DNA from: Amblyornis subalaris
Taxonomy: Eukaryota > Chordata > Aves > Passeriformes > Ptilonorhynchidae
NCBI GenBank assembly: GCA_018881555.1
Contig: JACAXG010000069.1
Coordinates: forward strand, 3,891,403-3,955,402
Length of the DNA stretch: 64,000 nt
Direction of reading: 5' to 3'
Shown here: one piece after another, positions 41,535-54,800 of the stretch
Numbering within the stretch: position 1 is the stretch's first letter
Layout: the number at the start of each line of letters is the position of its first letter
Notes under the pieces: model-generated
Seen by the model: the letters and a program-made list of their open reading frames with translations, nothing else
Database searches by the model: none
Told to the model about the DNA's origin: nothing
Translations under genes and position numbers: made by a program

Positions 41535-42200
41535 TACATTCAGGTGGGAATGCCCAGCTACCTCTCCTCAGGGAGGAGTTTTACACTGTCTGGTGTAACA
41601 CTGTGGATTATGTGCAGTCCTCTGGTGGAAGGCCCCAGAAATTGAGTCTGGGGGCTACTCATCAACCTTGATGGTTTAAAACATCTTCTAAGACATGACC
41701 CCTCTTTGTCATTCCAGTGTAGTTGAGCCACTTCTGCCTTAAGAGAAGAAATGAATACCCTCAGGGCAATATGTGAATATCCCTGTACTTCTCCAGGGAT
41801 AGGGGAGAGTTTTACACCCAAGCCAGTTGTGTAAGGGAGGAAATTGGCATGATAAAAAGCATTATCCCACATTGCAGGATGTGCTTCTTAGTGCTGTTTT
41901 CCCTTATGTGGCTGAAACCCCAGCTTGTTGCTACACAAAGGTGAGTTGGTCACGGTCATCCTCTGGTCATGGGTGCTCATCCCCTCTGCTGTTCTTATGC
42001 AGATCAGAAGTTTTATCACCACATACCCAAAAACTCTCCCCCTTCCCTTTCGTTGAGGAGTGCAAACTTGGCCTCAGTAAAGCACCAGCTGCTCTTGCAA
42101 ATGGCCAATTGGTTGCATCACTAACTTTTAATATTTCAGTTTCTCACAAACAGCAAAGCAAAATCCAGTGTTTCATACTTACTCAAGCATGTACAGCAAG
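41535..42200. other. Unclassified moderately GC-rich segment beyond the DEPDC1B 3' end
   Basis: This segment differs in texture from its AT-rich surroundings. It carries open frames on both strands: 104 codons on minus at 41558-41872, and 125 codons on plus at 41827-42204. Neither has a motif I recognise. It could be a decayed retroelement or part of the DEPDC1B 3' UTR. No LTR-type ends or CR1 tail are visible. Confidence 0.35.
42127..42132 (-). terminator. Possible polyadenylation hexamer (ATTAAA) for DEPDC1B
   Basis: This is ATTAAA on the minus strand, about 545 nt past the stop codon. I saw no canonical AATAAA between it and the stop. The assignment is weak: a variant hexamer is common by chance, and the true 3' end may be elsewhere. 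Confidence 0.2.
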
Positions 42201-42671
42201 TTAATTCCTTATGCTGCATGTGCACAAACACAGCCTAGTTTATGCATGACAATGATTTTCAGGGAGAAAGAGAAAAAAAGATGTTGACTAGTTACCAAAA
42301 ATACATTACATACAAATAAATTTAGATCTAGAAATTAGTCAAACCAAACCACAGCAAGTGTACATTATCACCCATATACAGAATAATCCCCTTGAGAGTG
42401 TGGTGGGTTGGTTTGTTTAGGTTTTTTGTGATTGTTTTTTGCTGCTTGCTTTAAAATAACAGACATTTTAAAAAATAATGTTTTACAAAAATACTGATAA
42501 TGGTTCACATTTCTACCATCTCAATACTCTCCTCTTCTTTCAACCTCCTCTATTATCTTAGCAGTATCCCCAGTAGTTTCTTGAGTATCTATGTGCTGCT
42601 CAGGCTCCTTTTGCATAAGATCCATTCACAATACAGTGTCTCTGTTTGTTCGTTGATATATTTCAAACCAT

Positions 42672-42833
42672 TTACATCCGAAAGCTTCTGGTTCTGTGAA
42701 ATGGTTGAAAAGGCTTTTTTAAGGCCCACATCAGTATTGGTGGTTTCTGTTTGGGTTTTTCAGGAAATAGCACCGCTTCAGTTTCAGGGGTAGGAAATCG
42801 TACTCTGTACACTTCAGGGTAAGATTTCTGAAA
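42672..42833 (-). CDS. DEPDC1B: DEPDC1B terminal coding exon 11 (residues 477-529, stop TAA)
   Basis: The acceptor TTTCTAG precedes 42833. A second TTTCAG six bases on is in frame and would remove two residues (FQ). The exon encodes [17 protein letters not shown], then [19 protein letters not shown] and [13 protein letters not shown], with TAA at 42674-42672. The arginine-rich end is conserved in DEPDC1B. The 3' UTR continues to lower coordinates; its end is not certain. Confidence 0.96.
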   Translation of the reverse strand, partial: FQKSYPEVYRVRFPTPETEAVLFPEKPKQKPPILMWALKKPFQPFHRTRSFRM

Positions 42834-45800
42834 CTAGAAAAATACATTAATTCAAATTAAGAACTCACTCAAATGTGTGCAATAAACTATTAAAGTGCAA
42901 CCTTCACTTCTGGAGCAGGAAAATTACTTCAATAATAGACTTTCTATACAAAAAAGTAGGCAGTATTTTCTAATACGGGTTGATTCATCACAGTATCCTT
43001 ACTCTAAATTATTATAAATCTTGAAATCCCCAAGCATAGCCACTATTTTAAATGTCAGGACTTCTCTAGAAGAATACATGTCTAAGACTTGGTAAATCCT
43101 TTTAAGCTGAAATTGGAAACTGTGGAGAAATTTTTATTTACTTGCTTGAGCTTCTTCTTTTTGTCTTTCACGGATATTTCTTTATTCATTACAATTTCTT
43201 CCAACAAAGCTGCCATTGGTTCTTGAGAGCCCGTTGTCCTTTGGTATTCAAATTCATCTATACTGATTTGGTGACAAAATGATGGAGGAGGAAGTGTTGC
43301 ATCACTATCAGCCCCAGCATATTTTATCTGAAGAAACAGTAAAAAAAAGAGGAGCTATGTTTTCTGCAAAAAATTTGCACAAAGTGGATTAATCAACTGA
43401 CTGCTCAAAGACATGAAGTAGAGAAAATACTGAAGACCCTAAACTGTACTTTCCATCTCCAGCACTAATTGAGTGAATTCCAGTAAGTCAAAACACATGA
43501 CACAAAGGAAGCCTGTTCAGCTCTTGAAATAAGTTTAAAATTACTTTTCCAGTAGAAAGTAAAGACAAGAATTAAAAATCATCTTTGAACAAAACCAAAA
43601 TACAGTATCAGGAAACAGAAATATGAAAAAACTGAGCAAGTAAGGATGGTTCTAACGGAAAAAGAAGTAGGAACGTTAATGGAAATACTTTATAATCATT
43701 CAGTTTTCCTCACTACCACAAACAGTTTGCTCATTCCATGGAGAAGATAGTGCTGACCAACAGGAGAACATATTTTAGAGTTCTTGTCTCTAAACCATTC
43801 AAGATTTGTTTAGTTTCAGTTAAACACATAGTTATGGTTGAATATCAGTAGTCAAATTTAATTAGCTCTTCAAAAGCTAACAGAGACAGAACAAAGTCTT
43901 TTAAGAACTGCTGAACTTGAGAGAACAAAGGATAAATTTGATCTAGAAACAGAGAGACATAACAGGCTTTTCCACTAGATAGTTACTTGGACTCTCTGGA
44001 GATGTACAACATGATCCTCTATAGAAGATTTTAAAGCAGAAGGAACACTTAAGATTTCTTGATAATTATCCATGAGAAAAGATACTAGTTTAGCAGCCAG
44101 TAGTTCATCCAGGTCTATTTCATCCTTTGAGCAGAGAATACAACGGGAAAATGCCTGAACCATCTGAGAAAAAAAAAAAACACCAACATCATTATCACGT
44201 ATTTTTCTGTTTGGTAGTGAGGAGTAGGGAATCAGGTTGCATTTAAAAAGTGATCTTTTAGAACAAGTATTTTAACATCACAATACTTACTGTACTTCCA
44301 ACATATCAATATTTTTTAAAAATGTGTTATTTATAGTGACATTATGTGAGTGGACTGAAGATTACTCCTGCCTCATACAGATAAATCAATCCTGACTTTA
44401 GATATAGAAGGGATGAATTCCATTTTATCCTCAAGATTTTGTCAAATAGCCACCTCATATTACTACTTAAACAGGGCATATGTATTTATGGATTTAGGGA
44501 TAGGGATTTTTTAAAATAACACAGAAATTTAACAAGTTAAGCACCAGAGGGAAAACTCAATATCATTCTTTTGAAATCATCAAACAGGTTTCAGGTCCAG
44601 CTCACTTCATGTAGTCTTGTGTTCAAGCTCTCAGTTACAAGAGTTTTCTCTGTGTGCACCAGTCACTTCTAACATTAAAAGTACAGAAGGCAATAAAAAT
44701 TTCCATCAAGTACCGTAGGCTACATTGCTGAATTAAAACTTAGTACAAAACACTTGGACTGTAACAATTCATTTCTAAAAATAACATTTCAATTGTAACA
44801 ATTATTTTAATGAAAGACCACTTACAGTTAATTAAATTATAACCTTAGCAGTAAAAAATTTAATTATTTTAATCAAATGCTATTCATAGTTAATTAAAAA
44901 CTTAATTGCTGTGGAGAAAATTTAGATTTATGCATGCTACTATAGGATATTTACACAATGGCTCTACAGCTTAGTTTTCCATTGCACTTAACTTTCAAAC
45001 ACTTTAAAATTAACCAAAATAAATACACGTTCTTAGCTAGTTGTAATTGTTAAGTTATGCCTAATAACTTTGTAATACGATGTTGTTGCAAACATCGGTG
45101 ATATCTCCACATATGGTCCCACAGAAGCATTAGTGAAAACTAGAGCTTACTTCAAGAGACTTCTGTGTCTGTGAAAAAAAATTACTACTGAAATTAACTG
45201 GTAGGATTTTTTTTTTGGCTGAAAACAGGTAAATGAGAGCATTCAGCTCCATATTTCTAACTATGACTGAAAGAGGCAACCTTTTTCATCCAAACTGTCT
45301 GCAATGATAAAGAACACCAGAGTTTTTTGTTGATTTTGTTTGTTTGTTTTGGGGGGTTGCTTTTTTGTTTGTGGTTTTTTTCTACTCAATAGTGAAATCA
45401 GTGGTGATTTAAATTTGAAAGGTAAGGAAACCTCTGTATATTCTGAGGAAATTCTTTGTGTGCTCACAAATTACCTTGAAATCCCACTTTATTCAAATTC
45501 AGATTAGCTTTCCACATAGCTGGAATAGATAGACAAACCAGTTCTTTAAACAAGCAAATTGTATTTTGTATATACTCTCCAGGAAGCATCTTTAACCTGT
45601 GCTACTCCAAAATCCTGTCCAGACCTTTTACCTTACATTTATACATACCAAAGTTCTGGTCCTCGCTGATTCAGAAAGAGGTGGCAAATCCCGGTTTAGA
45701 CTAATTCTTGCCATCATTCTCACCAAGAGCTGTAGCTTTTTTCTATTTTCTGGTGGCAGCAGGAGACAAGATATCTGAAGAGCTTCTATAGCCTTGCTGG

Positions 45801-48800
45801 GTTTTTGCAGCAGTCCTGATTTATATGAGATCAGAAGGTTGGGCAACATTTCTCAATTATATATGTCCATAACATTTAACATAACATTTCTAAATCTAAC
45901 TCCCAAAATTCCTTTCTTGCTTGTTCAAGATTGCCTTAGAACTCCATTCTCCAAAGAGACTAGGAATGTATATCTAGAACTGGACTACTAGGACTGGGTG
46001 ACTTGTTTAAGTACTTAGAAGATTTTCTTCTGACGCACTGGAAGACATAGATAGCCATAACCAACAACTCTAGATATTAGTATACATGAAAAATTACAAT
46101 GTTTTGGTTTATCCTTTGCTCTTTTTTTACCTCAGCTCTAAACACAACTGAATGGTATGCACAGACGTAGCAATCACATCAAATAAAATGTTAAGTCTGT
46201 GGCAATAATCAGAGGAATAAAAAAAATGTGTTTATGCATTAGTGACAGCTATGGCAATAGCAACAAGTTCCTCACACCTACAGACATTAAATCTATGCCT
46301 AACTCTGCTTACAGACTCTTGAGAAAATATACCTGCAAGTATGGTAGTGATATTTGAAGACTGGACAGACACAGTAGAATGTGATAGTAGTTTAGGTACC
46401 TACAAAGAAGTCTCATCACCAAAATGTCATCTTACTTTGGGTTTATAAGGCTTGGCAAAGGAAGCATCTGTTATGTGTTTACCTAAACAGCACTAGCATC
46501 AGAACACAAGTCAGGAAACAAAACAACTGCATGACTGAAGTCTAACAGTAATTTCTGTTAAAAATAAACAAGGAAGGAAACAGAGACTTCTTTTTCCTCA
46601 TAGGATTATAGAAATTGAAAGGCATCTCTGGATATTATACAGACCTTTTCCCATGCTCAAAGCAGGTTCATCTATAGCAAGGTGCCCAGGACTATGTCGT
46701 GTCAGGTTTTGAATATCTCCAAAGACAGAGATTCCACAGCCTCTCTGGTCAACCACTTCCACTGTTTGACCACCTTCCAATTAAAATGCTATTCGCCTTT
46801 ATATAAATGAGGTTTCCTGTACTTCTCTTTCTGCCCATTGCCTCTTGCCCTGTCATTGGGTATCACTGATAGAAGTCTGGCTCCCTCTTCTTTACTCCTC
46901 CCATATCAATCTTTTACATGGACTAATAAGATTCTCCCTGAGCCTTCTCCTCTCTGGGCTGAAGAGTCCCTGCTCTCATCCTCTTCCCGTATGACACATG
47001 TTCCAAGACTTTAATAATTTTTGCAGTGTTTCACTGGGCTCGCTGACTAAGTGCTGAGGAAACATGTCCCTCAACCTGCTAGCACTGTGCTTTATGCAGT
47101 TACGGATGCTGCTGATATTCTTTGCTTCAAGGACGCACTGCTGGCTCATGGTCACATTACAGCCCACCAGGACTTCCAAGTCCTTCTCAGCAAAGCTGCT
47201 TTCAAATCAGTCACCCCCAGCATTTATCAAATGTCATATTTCCATAACCCCCATTTATGGGGTTATTCCTCCCCATGAGAGGACTTGACATTTCCCCTTT
47301 TCTGAACTTTATGAGATTCCTGTTCACCCATTTCTGCAGCCACTTGATGGCACTACAACCGTCTGCTCCATAAGCTGCTCTTCCCCCATTTTAGATTATC
47401 TGCATGCTTGCTTAGGGCACTCTGCCCTTGTTCAGGATAGAATGTGCCACTGTCCAGGTCATTAATGAAGTGTTAACCATTACTGACCCTATTACCAGCC
47501 CTGGGGTACTCTCCACTGACTGACACCCAGCTGGACTTTGTTCCACTGATCACAACCCTCTGAGCAAAGCAATTCCTCCGATTTTTGAGTTTACCCCACT
47601 GCCCACCTATCCAACCTGTACTTCCTCAGGTTGCCTACAAGGATGCAATGGAAGACTGTGTTGAAAGCTTTACTACTTTTAACATAAACAGTATCCATTG
47701 CTATCCCCTCATCCACCATTTTGGTCAATTCCACCGTGTAAAAGGTGGAAACTGTTTCTTATTGGAAAAGAAGTGTGCAGTAGTAAGTAGGCCAGTCAAA
47801 AGAGACAGTATTCCAAGGAGAGGGCTAAAGTACTGCAGCTAGTTTTCATAGAGAAGCTTTTTCTAATTTCAAAGGAAGATTTGGCAAGCATACTAGTACA
47901 TATGTTTAGAACAGTAAGGAATGATTCCATATCAACACCTCATTTTTTTTTAAAGAGACGACAAAATTAATGTTTGACTTCTTGAAACATTGCACAGTTT
48001 TCATGGATTTCCATATAGGCATTGGCATGAAATCTTTCTCCTAATTTTACGTTTAGGAAATACTCTGAAATAAAGCTAGTAAAACCTGAAATATGTTTTA
48101 ACATCTTTCTCTTGATGGAAAATCAAAGAGAAATAGAGTATACAATGAGAGGAATAAGTTTTAAAGATACTGACAAGAGCCGTCTAAGAAAAAGAAGTCA
48201 GAAATGGAGCTATATTCAGTATGAAGCAAGATTGTCAACTCACAAAGTATAAAAATACTAAATTCCAGAAAGAGAAGTGTTCTTCTGGATTCCTTTTTCA
48301 TCTCAATAGTTTACTAAAAGCAATGTTGTTCACACAGAAAGAAGCTCAAAAAACTAACATGCTACAAAGAATGCTTACTTTTCAACTCAATTGTTCTTTC
48401 TGAAATTTGATTACATAACATGTAATCAAATGTTTTCCCATTTACTGTCTTTCAATAAGCCATCTATAGGACCAGAATGGTTGAATTTAACATAGTGTGA
48501 ACCCCTGAAATGTTACCATTAATAACTAAAACATTGCTTCTTTAAAGCACATTAGTTAATGTCATTTCTAAATTTAGGCAATGAAGGATTTCAATTTCCG
48601 TCAAATGTCGTATTTCCAGGGTTAAAAACAGTGCTTAAAGCCCTAATCCTTTCTAATCTAGACTTCAGTCAAGCAATTTCTAAAAGCTTATGAGAGTTTG
48701 TAAGACATCTAAGCATTTGTAAAAACAGAAAAATCTGTTAAAATCCATCTGTTAGATACTGAGCAATTGCCTTCAAAATTATAAAGACAAGCAATGGAAA

Positions 48801-51800
48801 ACTTTTGAACTAAAATGATCAAAAAGATACAAAAATAAAACCACCCTGTGATACGAAATAAATTTAAATATTGAACTGTTCTCTATGCAGAATGGAAAAG
48901 ACAGGTTCTAAAGAATTCAGCTGTGATACTATTTAGGTAAAGTAAAATAACTCCAGGAAATTAACTCTAAAGAATATTTTTTTCATTACATTCCAAACTT
49001 TACCACTTACCTAACCTAGCCATTACTTACCTAACACACTAACAAAAACATCAAAAAAATGAAATGTGAGAAGAGGTTCTTTCATCTGGCCAAAGTAGTC
49101 CACTATAGTTTTGAAGACATCTCTTTCAAAGCCTGAGTATGTAGGCTGCTTCAAATCTGAGCAGCTGGGCCCTACAAAGAACAAAACCAAAAAAAAAAAG
49201 AGGAAAATAGAGCAAGAGAACATTGATTTTCAGCCACCAACCAGATCAGTATTTTCTAATCCAACCCATTAAAAAGCATCATTAGAAGAAAAAAAGAGGA
49301 AAAAAAAGAAAAAATAAAAAAGGCTCATTCTCCAAAATAAGTGAAATTTTATTGATCTACTGCATTGATCTATTCCCAATAGGTCTAGTGAAGACACATA
49401 GTAGAGCAAAAACATTAATAGAATAGTTAAACCTTTATATATTTCATTGAAGTAAGCTGCACTGGAAGGAGAATACATGCTGACAGGTCTTTTCCAACTT
49501 TGTTTTAGGCAATCATCATAAAAAAATACTGAAGGTGAACATAAACAGAATTTGATAAAGTGATAAAGACACAGTCAGTTCAATTGATTCTTACGGGGGT
49601 GGGCTGTTTGTGGGATCTTTTTCCGCCTTCTGAAATTACTTACAATTTGCTAGACATTTCATTGCAGATAATATCCAATGAGGTAGCTCCTCTGCTCAGG
49701 GAAGAAACAGAAATTAAAAGGAGAGGAAACAAAAAGAAAAATTTTTAACTCTAAGATAAAAGTAAAGCTGAAAACACTCTAAGAAGTTCCTCCTGGATAG
49801 TAAATCAACTGATTCCAGGCTCTACCTTAACGTAGGATCTAGTTAGAATTACATCTATACGTCAGTACCGCCAATACTATCAACCAGTTATGCATTGTGC
49901 TCTTGCAGCTCAATAAGTAAAATGGATCATACCACAAATCTTTAACCTACTCTGAAAAAAAAAAAAATCAGACAAACTAGTTCAAGCTACACCCTTCCCC
50001 AATGCTATACAGTGTTTACTTTGCACTGAAGACGATGAAAAGCCATCCCTCGCATATTCAGTTATTTCTGCCAGGAGGAAGTTGGTATTTTGGGGTGCTC
50101 CAACTGTCTTTCAAGTGAACCACTCTGAAGACAGTTTCATTCACAACCAAACCAGGATTCAATATCATATTTAATTCCTCTACAAATCTTGTTAAATACA
50201 GGGTGGCAATAATACTGTGATTAATCAGAGCAGCAAAGGTGCTTTATTTTCTCCCTGATGTGCAAAGTAGTTTTAAACATGGTATTATCTTCAAATCACA
50301 TTGACTGAAAACTCAAAACTCTCCATATACATTTTGGCTCTCTCACAACTTTTAATACATTTTTTCTTCATGTAAACACTCCAGTTCAGGCAGTTAAAAG
50401 GGCAAGGCTGAGAAAGCTACCTTGAAGTGACTAATATCCTTAAATTTATAAGTAGTAAAACGTTGCTGCTGTTTCATCTTCATTTTTCAACCCTACTAAA
50501 GCCAGAATATGTTTAAGAGAGTAAATATGGAGCAAAACCTGACTCTTACTATTGGGATGTCAGATGAGAACAATACCATTTTACTTTGTAAAAACTCTAA
50601 TATACATGTGGTCACACAAGCATAAAGATGCTACAGCTTAGTATAGATTTAAACTAATGCTTTATCCTAGTAGATTACAACATAAAAAAATTAAATGAAA
50701 ATGTCTAAAATACTCACTTGATTTGTCTTCTAAAGTGACAATGCCTTGCTTATTGACATTGTATACATTTTGAACTATATGTTTTGAATTCACAAGTTTT
50801 GTGTCTAACACTTCATCCAGAGAATCCAAACCCAAGACTTTTTGTAATCTGCAAAAATACATAAACACATAGTTCATACATCATCTAATCTAAAAAAGGC
50901 AAACATGAAGTATTAGGATAGATACAACTCAGAAAAAAAGAGACCTCTGTTTCATAGAGAACATCTCCAGTTGGACAGGAGCCATAAGAACCATCAAGTG
51001 GAACTCCTGCTCCTCACAGGACTACCTAGATTCATAGAATATCCTGAGTTGGTAAGGACCCACCCACAAGGATCAACTCCCAGCCCTGCACAGCACAACC
51101 CCAAAAATCACACCATGTGCCTAAGAACATTGTTCAAACACTTCTTGAACTCTGTCAGGTTTGGTGCTGTGATCATTTCCTTGGAGAGCTGCACAACCAT
51201 CCTCTGGGTGAGGAATCTTTTTCTAATATCCAACCTAAACCTCCCCTGACACAACTTCAGGCCATTCCCTAAGTCCTGTCACTGGTCACAAGAGAAGAGT
51301 CCAGTGCCTGCTCCTCCACTTCCCATCACAGTTTGTGATACAATGTCCCCTTCTTCTCCGGGCTAAAAAAGCTAGGTAACCTCAACCACTCCACATGGCT
51401 TCCCCTCTACACCCTGCACCATCTTCATAGCCCTAAAAATGTTTAGGTTTAGTACCTAGAAAAGGTTTAGTACCTAGAAAAGGTTTAGTAGTTTTAATAT
51501 CTAAAATTAACCATAAAACTAAAAGCGCTGCCTAGATGCTCTTTGAACTCTGTCAGGCTTGGTGCTGCAACAACTTCCCTGGGGAGTCTGTTCCAGTGCC
51601 CAGCCACCCTCTGAGTGAAGAACCTTTTCCTAATGCGGAGTCTGAACTTCCCCTGACACAGCTTGATTCCATCTCCTTGTGTCCTATAGCTGGTCACCAG
51701 AGATCTTCTGCATCTTTCCCCACGGCCTCCCTGAAGTTATAGGCTGCAATGAGGCTCAGCTTTCTCAAAGCTTTTGGTGACTGTACAGCTCTTTGCTCTA

Positions 51801-54800
51801 TCCAGATGTTTCTGCAGGCCCTGTCTACCCTTGAAGGAGTCCACAGCTCCTCCTAACTTAGTATCATGGGCAAACTTAATGTGCACTCAATTTGCGCATC
51901 CAGATAATTTATAAAAACCTGCAAGAGCGCTGTCCTAGAATGAGTCTCTGCAAAGCCCCACTCATGACGGGTCACCAACCTGAGGTAAACACTTTTACTA
52001 TAACCCTTTGTGCCAGACCCATGAGCCAGTTGCTCACCCAACAGTATTATGGACTTGTCTAGCTGCATGCTGGACAGTTTACCTAGAAGGATACTGCGAG
52101 AGACAGTATCAAAAGCTTTGCTAAATCCAAACCAACCACATCTACTGGCTTCCTTTGGTCAACTAGATAGGTGACCTTGTCACAAAAGGAAATTGAATTG
52201 GTTAAGCAGGACTTTCCCCTACTGAAACCATTCTGGCTATGACCAATGACTGTGTTGTCTCTCAAAGGTTTTCCATTAACTCCCAGAACATTTTCTGTAA
52301 TCTTACAGGCACTGAAGTGAGACTGACAGGCCTGTAATTACCAGGGTGTTTGTTCTTTTCTTTCTTAAAACTTAAGAAAATATTTGCCAGCTTCCAGAAA
52401 ACTGGGATCTCTCCAGACTCTCAACGCAAATGAAAAAAAGAGAGAGATGCTGCAATAGTATCATCCAGCTCTTTCAATACCCTGAGACGAATCCCACTGG
52501 ACTTCATAGATTTAAGCGCATCCAGCTGGAGCAGCAATTTCAAACAAATTCAGGGTTAGCTGTGAGTTTCTCCATTCCCCCAGTCATACTCTTCCAACAC
52601 AGAGCTCTGGGGGTCCCAGTGTCCAGCATCAGACTTGGAGAGGCCATGATTTTCTGCCAGGTGAATACCATTGCTCCCTGATCAAGCGGGCAGGGTTTCA
52701 GCACCCTTCCACACAAACTGCTGTGCCAACCCTGTTTGCCCACCCTGATCTTCTGGTTGCTAGAGCTCCATAGGGGCTTCTGTGTGAAGGAGCGGCTTGG
52801 CCACCAGTGCCCCTGCTCCTGCTGCCCGGGCCCTGTCAGTCGCTACCATGTGAGCTGCAGGCTGCCAGAGGGTGTCTCCACTCCCCTGCGAGTTCCTTGG
52901 CTCAGGAAACCCAGCAGTGCACACGCACTACAGCACTCTGCTGCCCACCATGCTATCACCAAAGCTGCATGCCTCAGCACTGAATGCATTACATGCAGAT
53001 CATGTGCTAGGTTTATGCTAAAGTGATCATTAGCAAGACCTCAACTGTGCTGTAATGTCAGCTAATGTATATTATTTTTTTGCCTCTGCAGAAATAGTCT
53101 AAAGCACTGACTAACTTTGCATAGGATATTTCTTTTGAATATAGTAAAGAATATCTGAATCTCAAAGCCTTCAGCACTCAATTATCTACTCCATTTATCT
53201 AATTCAAAGTATTGTACTTGGCATTGAAAGGTTTCATAGCACTTCTACATAAGTACTTCTATTTCATAGCAACAAGAAAAAGAAAAGAGAAAGAGAAAAA
53301 AGTGATTAAACAAGACAAAGCCCACACAACAAAGACTTGTATGAAAAACATGAAAAAGTCAAAAGGTACCAAACACAATAAAGTTTTTCTTCCAGACTTT
53401 ATTTGCTGAATTTGTTAGCCAAATAACAAGTGGTAGAGTTAGTCTAGACACTATGGCTTCAAAGGCAGCGATGAAAAGTGAGTGGGTGAAATTACAAGTG
53501 TTACCAGCGAAGACAGACAAGACTATTACCTACTACAGAGTTTTACTATAACAGCAAATGACTCACAAGTATACTCACCGTGACAAAGTCATGGATTTCC
53601 ATATCTCTTCTATATTTGTTTGTGTTAGCTCTCTGCGGAACACGAGTTTGCATGTCGGTACTTCCCCGATAGCTATGCTGTGTCGCTTGTACCACATCTC
53701 AGAGTTCTGAAATCAGAAAAAACTCTCCTCATTAACTGGTGACTTTTCAAGTGTTGAGCAGTATAAAACATTTATAATACAGCATTTCAAGTGTTCCTAG
53801 ATTCCAGTAAAGTCTTCAAGATGCAAGTGGGTGTTTGTGTTTCACAGAAACGAAACACTTTTCTCAAACTTGCACACACATCTTTTCTCAGTTCCATAAT
53901 TTGTCCAAAGCTGAAAAATTGTGTCAGAATAGCCATTAAAGTTCAGGAGTCAATGGCCTTTAATCCTATGTTCAGATCCTTTCTCTGATTAAAATCATTC
54001 CATCTATTCCATCCATATCCATTTTAAGATTAAACCTCTGCTTACAGAAAAGTTATTGGAGAAATATTAGATGAGATACCAAAGAATTAGAAACAATGCA
54101 CCCTTGTTCAGCATATACTGAAAATAACTAAACATTAAGTTCATTAACAGGTTCTACACAAAATGAAAGTAAAAGCAAACAGCTACATCTGAAGACATCC
54201 ATCAGATCTAGTTCACCATTATAACTGTACTTTTTAACAGTAGAAAGTAAAGCTGAGAATGCAGAAGACCACTCTCCTTTATGCAACTTTCACATCCAAG
54301 CTTGATGCTTGGAAGATGGTCATCAAGGTATCAATGGGTGGACATACAATGCAGCTTGTATCAGCAGCATACTTTTCAAGGCAAAACTCCTAATCATTCC
54401 CAGTTCTTTGATCTACACTACAGAGCAGTGCTAAAGCACATTGGAAGTATTCCTTGTGATCACAACCAAACCACAAAATGCACTCCAGGAGTGCACTGAA
54501 TTACTCCAAGCACTAATTGTCTCTCATTTCATGGCACTAGACTAGAACTAGTTTGAAGCAAATAGCACCCTCTGAAATTAAGAGTCTTGTCTTCCACATG
54601 AGTATGTCATGCCACAGACACATGCTCATCAATCCACACACAACCAGCAAGTGCTCAGATTGATGCTCACGCCATTCAAGGCACATTTTCAGCTATTTGT
54701 CTACTTCAGCATTCCGGTGGAAGCTAGACCTAATTATAAAAGAGGCGGTAGAAAGAAGCTTATACCTTTGCCTCAGTTACTTCAACTTACGGTCCACTAT

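Larger units (their letters stand above)
42834..49030 (-). other. DEPDC1B introns 7-10 (with exons 8-10 between them)
   Basis: Introns are 42834-43141 (10), 43328-43986 (9), 44164-45648 (8) and 45816-49030 (7). Intron 7 holds the CR1 at 46.6-47.7 kb. The others are AT-rich; intron 8 is especially rich in TTAAT motifs at about 44.8-44.9 kb. No other gene was seen. Confidence 0.85.

Noticed and set aside
1..42000. PDE4D exons expected from synteny
   Set aside because: None of the known alternative N-terminal or shared UCR exon sequences of PDE4D was recognised in the frames examined.
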